The notes under the pieces are model-generated. The model saw only the letters and a list, made by a program, of their open reading frames with translations. It did not search any database and was not told the DNA's origin. Both the position numbers and the translations under genes were made by a program. Positions 23,479 to 30,556 of a DNA stretch of 31,533 nt are shown one piece after another. Position 1 is the first letter of the stretch; every line of letters begins with the position of its first letter. Source of the DNA: Cytophagaceae bacterium (lineage in GTDB: Bacteria > Bacteroidota > Bacteroidia > Cytophagales > Flexibacteraceae); the NCBI GenBank assembly GCA_947464365.1, contig CANHWS010000003.1, forward strand, positions 1 through 31,533. The letters run 5' to 3'.

Positions 23479-26211
23479 CTAGCTATTTTCCGTGATAAGT
23501 GGCAGCCTGATCATGAAACAAGACCCAGTCTCGCAAGAGCTCTGGACCTCTACACTCCCTTCGTGGGCTTCGACTATGGCCTTGACGAAACTAAGCCCAA
23601 GGCCAAATCCTTTGACATCATGTAGGTCACCTTGTGCTACTCGGTAAAATCGATCAAAGATGCGCTTCTGTGCCTTTTCGCTGATACCAATCCCGTTGTC
23701 TTGGACACTAAGCAGGGCATAGTTTCCTTCTTGTTTTACTGTGACCAAAATATGCGGCACACGCTCGCAGTATTTTAGGGCATTATCTAAAAGGTTACTT
23801 AGTAAACTCTGGATCTGGAGTTTGTCAGCAAAGATGGGAAGGTCATCTGTTGGGATATCCACGTCCAGGAAACCACCTTTATTAGCCACGGAAAGACTCA
23901 TGTATTCGCCTTGGTCTAGGACAAGCTCCACTAAATTGAGCTCTGTTTTCTTTAGCCTAAACTCACCTTTGTCCAGTAAGGCCATCTGGAGCACCCTTTC
24001 GATATGGCCGTTCATCCGTTGGTTCTCTTCCTTTATGATGCCTGTGAAGTATTTGATTTTGTCAGGCTCGATCAGGACGGAATTGCTATTGATGGTGTCA
24101 GCAGCCAAGGATATGGTCGCTAGTGGCGTCTTGAGCTCATGGGTCATGTTGCTAATAAAGTCCGACTTAATGACCGAAAGGCGTTTTTGACGGATAATGG
24201 TCATGATGCCAGCAGTGAAAACCCCAATAATCATAAGTAGGAATAACACGGATGCCAACATTGACCACCTGAGGTTATAGAGTGCATAGCTGTCTCTATC
24301 AGGCAGGTAGAGGCTCAGGAATAGGCCAGAATTGACCTCGTTTGGGAAGAGTGATGCCTTGTAGCTATTGGCCGTAAGCTCAGGGCGAAAACCTGTGCTA
24401 GCAAATGTTGGTCTGACTTGGTCTAGATTGCTATTGATGATCGCATACTCAAAATCAAGGTCAAGGTTTCGCAACCTGAACTCTTTGCGGAGGTGGGCAG
24501 CCAATAATCCTGTATCGATCGGGTTGGCATCTGGGCTATTTAGGGCCGCTGACTGGATCAGGCGATTGACCGAGGCTCCAAGCCGGCCAAGTCCTGCAAG
24601 TGTGATTGCTGGCTGGGAAGGATTTTGTTGTACGATGGTAGGGGCAGGTCGATAAATCTCTACCTGCGGCCGTATCAGGGTGCGTTGGTGACGGCGACCA
24701 TTTTGCTGATTGCGGGCGTTAATGGGGGCTTCTGCTTGTGTGTTGCTTTCAGTAAGTTGAGCAGTCTGTTGGTCTTTATCGCCAGAAACTCTGAAAGTGA
24801 ACGACTTGCCTTGGTTGGAGGATGACATTTGCCGACTACGACGATCTGTACCAAAGTCTGTGTTGGGAGCCGTAGGAGCCATGTTGCAGCTCTGGTTAGC
24901 CACAGCCAATACGTCATTCTGCATGCTGAGCTCAGGTGCTAAAACCCGGTTGTTCAGCTGGGCAAAGCTGTCTTGGGTACGAGCGACGCTAAAGGCAATC
25001 TCCACTTGGCGCTTGGTGAGGCTATCAACATAGCGTAAGATATCAGTATTGTTGCCCGCCCGCACTTTGGCCAATCGACGGTTGATGGAGCGCAAGGCAC
25101 TAAGCTCTTGCCTGCTTTTGGAGCTGAACTCTTCCATCTGTTGGTTGAAATGCCTTAAGACCTGCCGACGTCCTTGTCTAACTCTGAATTCTGGAGCAAG
25201 GGCAGAGTAAATTGAGTCCACCTGACCAAGCCACATGCCCGGTAGCTGATTGAGACTGGCTTGGTCGTTTATGCCTATGCGTCCTAGCTGGAAGTCTTCG
25301 ACCATTGTTTGCTGGTCTGCATAGATATACCGACCTGAGGGTTGCTTGACTCCGACATGGGTTTTGATGTAAGGATCAATATTGACCCGCATTTTGCGGC
25401 CATTGGCCAAAACCACGATCTGGCCATCGGTTAGGGTTGCACCTTGCCCAATCTGGGCTGTCAGGCCATTGCCTTTAGTTGTGCCTAACCCATTGCTTGG
25501 TTGGCCTTCGGTATAAACATTAAAGGAGCTACTGCTGCTAGGAGCTGTGGTTCCATATAGGTATGTCTGGCTGTAGCCGTTACTAAAAACCGGGGCCGAC
25601 CAAGGGTTGTTCACTCCGAAATATTGACCTGTGGCTTGCGATAGGGCAGACTGGTCAGGTGCATATATCCTGTAGTAATTACGATCAGGGTACGGGGCTG
25701 AGGCAATGCTAGCCGCTGGTTTGTTCGGATTTTCTGGACCACCTTCTGGGTTAGGCTTACAGCAAACGTTGGCAGGATTAGGATTTTGCTGGTTTGACTG
25801 GCGGTTGCTAACTGTGGCTGAAAAGGCGAGGTTATTGGGGCCATCGCTTGGTGATGTCGGCAGGTTTGGCAGAGCAGGTTTGACGCCTAGTTTTTTGTTG
25901 ATTTCGGCCTCGGCAACGGCAAGTTCCATGCTGTCGATCATGTACTTGAGTCTATACAGCGAGTCTTTTTTAGCAGCCATCCCGCTTGAGTTACTAAAGT
26001 CGATCCCGAGATCTGCCGCAATGAGTCTATTATTAACCTCGGCCTCAGTCTTTTGGATGGCATGCTCCATAATCCCGATGATTTCGGTATCTATCTGTCG
26101 TTGTGTTAGCCAAAAGGTCTCCTTGATCCAATAAATCTGTGCCGCCACAATTCCGATCAAGGAAGTGGCCATTAGGACAATCAGGATAGGGATAATATTC
26201 TTTCGGTTCAT
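23479..26211 (-). CDS. Sensor histidine kinase with very large extracytoplasmic region
   Basis: A 910-residue membrane sensor kinase. TM1 spans about 8-30 and TM2 about 651-673, leaving about 618 residues outside the cytoplasm. The kinase core is standard: H-box ISNMTHELKTPLATISLA with phospho-acceptor His691, N-box SLLSNLLDNALKY, G1 DNGIGIS near 838 and G2 KGFGLGLSFVKAI near 868-872. The juxtamembrane RLSVIKSDFISNMT is the usual Bacteroidota form, with no HAMP or PAS domain. The outer region opens with helices (QIDTEIIGIMEHAIQKTEAE) and ends with LRNLDLDFEYAIINSN, both known from ordinary Bacteroidota kinases. Several hundred residues rich in Gln, Asn, Ser and Pro plus a helical stretch (about 350-430) lie between. 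It precedes its regulator and diverges from a T9SS-tailed protein gene. Confidence 0.93.
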   Translation of the reverse strand: MNRKNIIPILIVLMATSLIGIVAAQIYWIKETFWLTQRQIDTEIIGIMEHAIQKTEAEVNNRLIAADLGIDFSNSSGMAAKKDSLYRLKYMIDSMELAVAEAEINKKLGVKPALPNLPTSPSDGPNNLAFSATVSNRQSNQQNPNPANVCCKPNPEGGPENPNKPAASIASAPYPDRNYYRIYAPDQSALSQATGQYFGVNNPWSAPVFSNGYSQTYLYGTTAPSSSSSFNVYTEGQPSNGLGTTKGNGLTAQIGQGATLTDGQIVVLANGRKMRVNIDPYIKTHVGVKQPSGRYIYADQQTMVEDFQLGRIGINDQASLNQLPGMWLGQVDSIYSALAPEFRVRQGRRQVLRHFNQQMEEFSSKSRQELSALRSINRRLAKVRAGNNTDILRYVDSLTKRQVEIAFSVARTQDSFAQLNNRVLAPELSMQNDVLAVANQSCNMAPTAPNTDFGTDRRSRQMSSSNQGKSFTFRVSGDKDQQTAQLTESNTQAEAPINARNQQNGRRHQRTLIRPQVEIYRPAPTIVQQNPSQPAITLAGLGRLGASVNRLIQSAALNSPDANPIDTGLLAAHLRKEFRLRNLDLDFEYAIINSNLDQVRPTFASTGFRPELTANSYKASLFPNEVNSGLFLSLYLPDRDSYALYNLRWSMLASVLFLLMIIGVFTAGIMTIIRQKRLSVIKSDFISNMTHELKTPLATISLAADTINSNSVLIEPDKIKYFTGIIKEENQRMNGHIERVLQMALLDKGEFRLKKTELNLVELVLDQGEYMSLSVANKGGFLDVDIPTDDLPIFADKLQIQSLLSNLLDNALKYCERVPHILVTVKQEGNYALLSVQDNGIGISEKAQKRIFDRFYRVAQGDLHDVKGFGLGLSFVKAIVEAHEGSVEVQSSCETGSCFMIRLPLITENS

Positions 26212-26275
26212 AGCGCTTGGCTTGTAGTCTTAACTCAGCGATCACACCCTCAGGTAAAATGACGGCTCCACATCA

Positions 26276-26283
26276 CAAAGGTA
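26276..26283 (-). promoter_or_regulatory. -7 promoter element TACCTTTG (sensor kinase)
   Basis: Exact TAnnTTTG on the minus strand, identical to the hflX element and about 65 bp upstream of the kinase start. No -33 match at usual spacing, which would fit a promoter needing an activator. Confidence 0.5.
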
Positions 26284-26319
26284 AAAAATGGAAGGCCCCA
26301 TAATCTAGGGTGGTGGGCC

Positions 26320-26338
26320 TTAACATCTTGTTTAACAT
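26320..26338. promoter_or_regulatory. Tandem TTAACAT repeat, candidate OmpR-family operator
   Basis: Two identical heptamers TTAACAT (26320-26326 and 26332-26338) are separated by 5 bp, a 12-bp period. OmpR/PhoB regulators bind two head-to-tail half-sites about one helical turn apart, and such a regulator is encoded here. The repeat centre lies about 46 bp from the kinase -7 element and about 41 bp from the -7-like element of the T9SS gene. Function is inferred. Confidence 0.45.
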
Positions 26339-26538
26339 TGCTTTAGGACGTTGCCTATTTCCCATCCCTTACCTTCGTTTCATCAAACAGTCTGGCTTAG
26401 GGCCACACCTTGCTGATTGTGACCCTTTTAATCGGTTGTATCATCGGTATTGGTGTTCCACCCAGCCATAACACCTCCGCAAGGCGAAAACCCGAATCAT
26501 TGCCATATTCTACCCAACAGTCTTTTGAGTCAAAACAC

Positions 26539-27966
26539 ATGAAAACACCTAAAATCTGGATCACGCTAGCGTTCTCCACCCTTGTGGCCATTGCTGATGC
26601 AGAGGCGCAAACAACACCCAAAGCACCAGCAGTTGAAAAATCTGCTACCAAATCTGGCGCCAAAGCTGGGGTCAACAAGGCATTGTCGCCCAAAAATCAG
26701 ATCGAGAAGACCTTTACCAGACGGATCATCACTACTGATGGAAAGGAAGCTGAAATTAGTCCGAACGGGGTCAAGACTAGGGTCACGATCGTGGAAGGCA
26801 GCGGAAAAAATAAACGGGTGCTGGACACAACCTTCGCTACATCTGCCGAATCAGCCCAAGTGAAGGACTTCCTTGATGCTCATGCACCAAGTACCAAAGG
26901 CGAGGATACCAATAGTAGCAAACAAGATAAACGTCGCATCAAAACTATCATCAGGCAATACAGATCTGATGGCGACGAGGTAAGCACGACCATTCGGAAA
27001 TCGGGGTACCCAGACCTTGCAGGGTCATTGGCCCAAATTGGTTCAGAGCTTGAAATTCAAGGGCTCGAGACCGAACTTAAAGGCGTGATGGAGGAGTTAG
27101 GTGGCCTGACGGAAGATGTAGGTGAGGAGGTTGAGCTTGCTTTGGGGAACAGGAAAAAAGGAAAGCAGCGCATTGAACGTCGCATCATCCGCAGAAATAA
27201 CATCCAAGCCGATCCGGAAGACCTAGACCTAGAAAATGGTGACGAAAATGAAGGTATGGACGAAGACGAAGTGATAGTAATCCGGGTACCTAAGGTCAAA
27301 CGCCTTCGAAAATCTGGTCATAATAGAGGTGATGGCCAACCAGAGTTTCATTTCTTCCACCATCAAGATGGCCCAGAGGCTCCTATGGCACCAGGAGTCC
27401 CCATGCTACCAAGTCTTGAAGGACGGTCCGAGAACTATCAATATCACGGACCAATGGGAGTACGACCTAGGGTCAAGACCTATCGGTACGAATTCAGATC
27501 TGATGACCAGAGTCCTGAATTTTCCCAGAAGCTAGAAAAACTCCGTTCTAACCGGGGATTGATGGAGCGTAATGGGCTAAACATTGACCGAAACGAGCGA
27601 CGGATCATTCTTAATCGAGGCCGCAAATCTGCACAGATCCTGATGTTGGACACCGTTGTACGCGGGTCGATTGTCAAAGAAGTGCCTAAAAGTGACCTTC
27701 GAAATGCCTTGGCCAAAGCCGATATTTCAATCACACCACAAGGCCCTGGCAGCCTAGATCTGGAGGTAAACTCTGCCAGTGGGGAACCGCTCAAGGTAGT
27801 AGTTGCGACCCTCGATGGCAAAGAGTTGGTCAATACAATGCTATATAAACAGTCGGGTATATTCTCGACAGAGCTAGATCTTGGTCAATCTGCACAAGGT
27901 ACCTACCTGATTCAGTTGTCACAAGGCAAGGAGACCATGACAAAAAAGGTTAAAGTTGGGAGATAG
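26539..27966 (+). CDS. T9SS type A sorting-domain protein of unknown function
   Basis: The ATG at 26539 gives a proper signal peptide (MKTPKIWITLAFSTLVAIAD, cleavage near AEAQ); the frame is open to 26410 but that extension would bury it. The 475-residue product is highly charged and probably largely disordered between about 25 and 400, with a very acidic patch (227-245) and a His/Pro/Met-rich part (266-308). The motif RRII recurs at 61-64, 214-217 and 354-357, with RRIK at 132-135. The last 70-80 residues fit a T9SS C-terminal sorting domain: VVVATLDGKELVNTMLYKQS, LDLGQSAQGTYLIQLSQG and the basic end KKVKVGR. No enzyme domain is recognised. It diverges from the sensor kinase and ends in a strong terminator. 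Confidence 0.8.
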   Translation: MKTPKIWITLAFSTLVAIADAEAQTTPKAPAVEKSATKSGAKAGVNKALSPKNQIEKTFTRRIITTDGKEAEISPNGVKTRVTIVEGSGKNKRVLDTTFATSAESAQVKDFLDAHAPSTKGEDTNSSKQDKRRIKTIIRQYRSDGDEVSTTIRKSGYPDLAGSLAQIGSELEIQGLETELKGVMEELGGLTEDVGEEVELALGNRKKGKQRIERRIIRRNNIQADPEDLDLENGDENEGMDEDEVIVIRVPKVKRLRKSGHNRGDGQPEFHFFHHQDGPEAPMAPGVPMLPSLEGRSENYQYHGPMGVRPRVKTYRYEFRSDDQSPEFSQKLEKLRSNRGLMERNGLNIDRNERRIILNRGRKSAQILMLDTVVRGSIVKEVPKSDLRNALAKADISITPQGPGSLDLEVNSASGEPLKVVVATLDGKELVNTMLYKQSGIFSTELDLGQSAQGTYLIQLSQGKETMTKKVKVGR

Positions 27967-28016
27967 AAGGGCTAGTGCACTACCACTAACATTCGCGTCG
28001 GTAATCCAAACTAAGA

Positions 28017-28048
28017 GGGCCACAATCTACTAGATTGTGGCCCCTTTG
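28017..28048. terminator. Strong bidirectional terminator
   Basis: Perfect 12-bp arms GGGCCACAATCT (28017-28028) and AGATTGTGGCCC (28032-28043) with a 3-nt loop ACT, then CTTTGTTT on the plus strand. It lies between the convergent T9SS-tailed gene and pfkA and probably serves both. Confidence 0.85.
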
Positions 28049-28118
28049 TTTACTAGGTAGATCGAAATGCCTGTTGTTAACTAATTGGCAACCATCACTT
28101 TATACGTACTGATCCTAA

Positions 28119-29090
28119 TTATACACTCAGAATATCAACCAAGTTGATTAGGTCTTGATGGATCGGTTTGCTTTTGGTGATCGTATCCTTGAATGGCGTG
28201 TAGACAACCTCGTTGTTGATAAGCCCAGCCATCACATTCTTGCGACCTTCTAGCAGGCCTTTGACGGCAGCAGCCCCTAGGCGAGATGCAAGGATCCGAT
28301 CAAATGCTGTTGGTGCACCTCCACGCTGGACGTGACCAAGATTCGTTACCTTAATGTCAGCATACGGCAAGTGGGCACGTACTTTTTCGGCTACCTCCAT
28401 TGCACCGCCTTCTTCGTCACCTTCGGCCACAACAATGATGCTACTTGTTTTGCTGCGGTTCCAGCCAGATTTCAAGGTGTCAATCACTTCCTCAATGCTG
28501 GTGTCAGTCTCAGGTACCATGACCATTTCTGCACCACCACCTAGGCCACTCTGGATAGCGATATAGCCAGAGTCACGCCCCATTACCTCGATAAAGAAGA
28601 TGCGGTCATGGCTGTCGGCAGTGTCCCTGATTTTGTCAATGGCATCAAGTGCGGTATTGACTGCGGTGTCAAAACCGATGGTGTGATCTGTGCCAAACAA
28701 GTCATTGTCAATCGTCCCAGGAGCACCAACTGTAGGCACGCCGAACTCGTTAAAGAAGATCTCAGCCCCTGTGAACGTTCCGTTGCCACCAATGGCAACA
28801 AGACCTTCAATGCCAAAGTTCATTAGGTTTTCATAGCCCTTTTTGCGACCCTCGTAGGTCATGAACTCCATACTGCGGGCACTCTTGAGGATGGTCCCTC
28901 CTTTCTGGACAATGTTACTGACCGAAAATGAGTCCATCGGAAAGATGTCTCCCTTGATCATGCCATTGTAGCCGCGACGGACGCCATACACTTCCATATT
29001 GTTATATACAGCAGCACGCACTACGGCTCTGATACAGGCGTTCATCCCTGGCGAGTCGCCTCCAGAGGTTAATACAGCTATTCGCTTCAT
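28119..29090 (-). CDS. pfkA: 6-phosphofructokinase
   Basis: PfkA phosphorylates fructose 6-phosphate in the committed step of glycolysis. The 323-residue protein has TSGGDSPGMNACIRA (8-22), PGTIDNDLFGTDHTIGFDTA with catalytic Asp128, the substrate-binding EVMGRDSGY, and HVQRGGAPTAFDR near the C terminus. The ATP/Mg loop reads GGNGT at 101-105. Gly104 is the residue linked to ATP use, as opposed to pyrophosphate. Position 103 is Asn where E. coli has Asp. It stands alone with a -7 element about 92 bp upstream and a strong terminator downstream. Confidence 0.96.
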   Translation of the reverse strand: MKRIAVLTSGGDSPGMNACIRAVVRAAVYNNMEVYGVRRGYNGMIKGDIFPMDSFSVSNIVQKGGTILKSARSMEFMTYEGRKKGYENLMNFGIEGLVAIGGNGTFTGAEIFFNEFGVPTVGAPGTIDNDLFGTDHTIGFDTAVNTALDAIDKIRDTADSHDRIFFIEVMGRDSGYIAIQSGLGGGAEMVMVPETDTSIEEVIDTLKSGWNRSKTSSIIVVAEGDEEGGAMEVAEKVRAHLPYADIKVTNLGHVQRGGAPTAFDRILASRLGAAAVKGLLEGRKNVMAGLINNEVVYTPFKDTITKSKPIHQDLINLVDILSV

Positions 29091-29181
29091 CGATTATTTT
29101 CTAATGCAGAGCAGTAAATACTGATAAGGCCTTGGTAAACCAGACCAGCTTAGGTGCTCGGGAGCATAATTGGTTAAGCTA

Positions 29182-29189
29182 CAAAGATA
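29182..29189 (-). promoter_or_regulatory. -7 promoter element TATCTTTG (pfkA)
   Basis: Exact TAnnTTTG on the minus strand, about 92 bp upstream of pfkA in the 204-bp gap to purN. The leader would be about 85 nt. No -33 match seen. Confidence 0.5.
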
Positions 29190-29294
29190 AGCGTTTCTGC
29201 TGGGCTTTACGAATGCCTCAGCAGTCAGAGTATTAAGCAGTAGTTAAGATCAACGAAAGATCATTTCGTCAATCAGCCTAAATTGGTACCATAT

Positions 29295-29897
29295 CTACAC
29301 CGTTTCAGGAGGCTGGTGTGGCATAGGCCTATTAAGTATCCAGGCCTCGATCACGGGTGCATAATACTGATGCTCGAGGGCTAACACCTTGGCCGCAATT
29401 GTGGCTGGGCTATCTGTTGAGTTTAGGCGGCAGCGGGCGACAAACAAGATTTGGCCTTTATCAAACTCAGCACTTGCTAGATGTATAGTAGGACCTGACT
29501 GGGTCTCCTGATTCTGATGTACCGCCTCATGAACATGGTGCCCATACATTCCCTTGCCGCCATATTTAGGAAGTAGGGCAGGGTGGATATTGACAACTCG
29601 GTCTGGATAGGCCTCTAAAAGATAAGTCGGGACCAGCCAGAGCCAACCAGCAAGAACTATATGCGTTATCTGATGGTCTGCCAAGGAGGCAAGCAACTCG
29701 GTGGTCTGGCTAAATGACGATTTGTTAGTCAGGACAGTGGGAATGCCGTAGTAATTAGCGTAGTCAAGGGCGCCAATATTCGGCTTATTGACAACCATAA
29801 GCGCAACCCTAATGCTAGGATGCGTCGCAAAATACGCCATTATCTTGGCCGCATTGGACCCACCACCACTACAAAACAAGGCTATTTGATCCATCAA
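29295..29897 (-). CDS. purN: Phosphoribosylglycinamide formyltransferase
   Basis: PurN transfers the formyl group of 10-formyltetrahydrofolate to glycinamide ribonucleotide in purine synthesis. The 200-residue protein has the phosphate loop CSGGGSNAAKI (9-19) and VVNIHPALLPKYGGKGMYG with catalytic Asn103 and His105. Asp146 in EFDKGQI completes the catalytic set. The C-terminal LALEHQYYAPVIEAW also matches the family. The first two codons are both Met, so the start could be one codon later. It is 61 bp downstream of aroK on the same strand and may share its transcript. Confidence 0.95.
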   Translation of the reverse strand: MMDQIALFCSGGGSNAAKIMAYFATHPSIRVALMVVNKPNIGALDYANYYGIPTVLTNKSSFSQTTELLASLADHQITHIVLAGWLWLVPTYLLEAYPDRVVNIHPALLPKYGGKGMYGHHVHEAVHQNQETQSGPTIHLASAEFDKGQILFVARCRLNSTDSPATIAAKVLALEHQYYAPVIEAWILNRPMPHQPPETV

Positions 29898-29958
29898 GAT
29901 GTTGCTTTAGGGTCGAGATATGGAATGGGAATTGAAAGTAGTCTGGAGCAAAACACGA

Positions 29959-30480
29959 TCATGCGAAAATTGAGGGCCTACCTGCTACCTCGTCGAGGTC
30001 CATTGTGTCCGTCAGGATAGAGTTGGCTCGGCGATAATAATAATGACGTGCAGATAATACATCCAGCAACCAATGGCCAACTTGTTCGGGCTCAAGCTCT
30101 GCTAACAAAGGGCGTGAATCGATCTGGCTGATGAGGCGCCGAACGATTGTGCTGATAGGGGCCTGGACCCACATAACATGCCCTAGCCGCAGCATTGTGT
30201 CCATGTTATCAAAAAAACAGGGCAGCCCACCACCAGTAGCAATAATGGTCGGGGTGGTGACGGTTTTTGCGATGTAGGACAAGGCACTTCGCTCCTGCTC
30301 TCGAAACCGATAGGGGCCATACTGAGCAAAAAAAGCTGGTATACTTATTCCTGTTTGATCCTCGATGATCTGGTCTGTATCCAAGAAGGCACGTCCAGTC
30401 TTTTGAGCGAGTTTGTGGCCAATGGTTGATTTGCCAGCGGCTGGGAGGCCAATCAGAAAAAGTACTTGAAAATGCGACAT
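29959..30480 (-). CDS. aroK: Shikimate kinase
   Basis: AroK phosphorylates shikimate on the way to chorismate and aromatic amino acids. The start at 30480 gives MSHFQVLFLIGLPAAGKST with the Walker A loop at 11-18; the frame is open 12 residues further but that lies inside a terminator hairpin. Other motifs are FLDTDQIIE with Asp34 and Asp36, the substrate Arg in YRFREQE, ATGGGLPCF, and SRPLL in the lid. Length 173 residues is normal. The hairpin and T-rich stretch of the upstream gene end five bases before the ATG, leaving almost no leader. purN follows. Confidence 0.94.
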   Translation of the reverse strand: MSHFQVLFLIGLPAAGKSTIGHKLAQKTGRAFLDTDQIIEDQTGISIPAFFAQYGPYRFREQERSALSYIAKTVTTPTIIATGGGLPCFFDNMDTMLRLGHVMWVQAPISTIVRRLISQIDSRPLLAELEPEQVGHWLLDVLSARHYYYRRANSILTDTMDLDEVAGRPSIFA

Positions 30481-30484
30481 TAGC

Positions 30485-30492
30485 CAAAAATA
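30485..30492 (-). promoter_or_regulatory. -7-like element TATTTTTG at the aroK start
   Basis: Exact TAnnTTTG on the minus strand, four bases from the aroK ATG and overlapping the T-rich tail of the upstream terminator. If used, transcription would begin at or near the ATG and the message would be leaderless. It could equally be only the terminator tail. Confidence 0.3.
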
Positions 30493-30527
30493 AAGCTCTA
30501 TTCGGTAATGAACCAAATAGAGCTTTA
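30485..30527 (-). terminator. Intrinsic terminator after the T9SS-tailed gene
   Basis: Perfect 12-bp arms TAAAGCTCTATT (30491-30502) and AATAGAGCTTTA (30516-30527) with a 13-nt loop. On the minus strand the last arm runs into TTTTTGG. It is 30 bp past the stop of the T9SS-tailed gene and ends right before aroK. Confidence 0.85.
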
Positions 30528-30556
30528 CGAATATACGGTTTATTTAGTCCTTGGAC

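Larger units (their letters stand above)
26212..26538. promoter_or_regulatory. Divergent regulatory region, kinase / T9SS-tailed protein
   Basis: This 327-bp stretch has no gene. From the kinase side it holds a TACCTTTG -7 element (26276-26283, minus), an inverted repeat AAGGCCC/GGGCCTT (26292-26298 and 26315-26321), a tandem TTAACAT repeat (26320-26338), and on the plus strand TACCTTCG (26370-26377), one base off the -7 consensus, with a TTG 16 bp before it. From 26378 to 26538 I see only leader sequence. Confidence 0.6.

Noticed and set aside
29253..29269. ACGAAA/TTTCGT hairpin after purN
   Set aside because: A six-bp A/T-rich stem without a clear T run; not enough to call a terminator.
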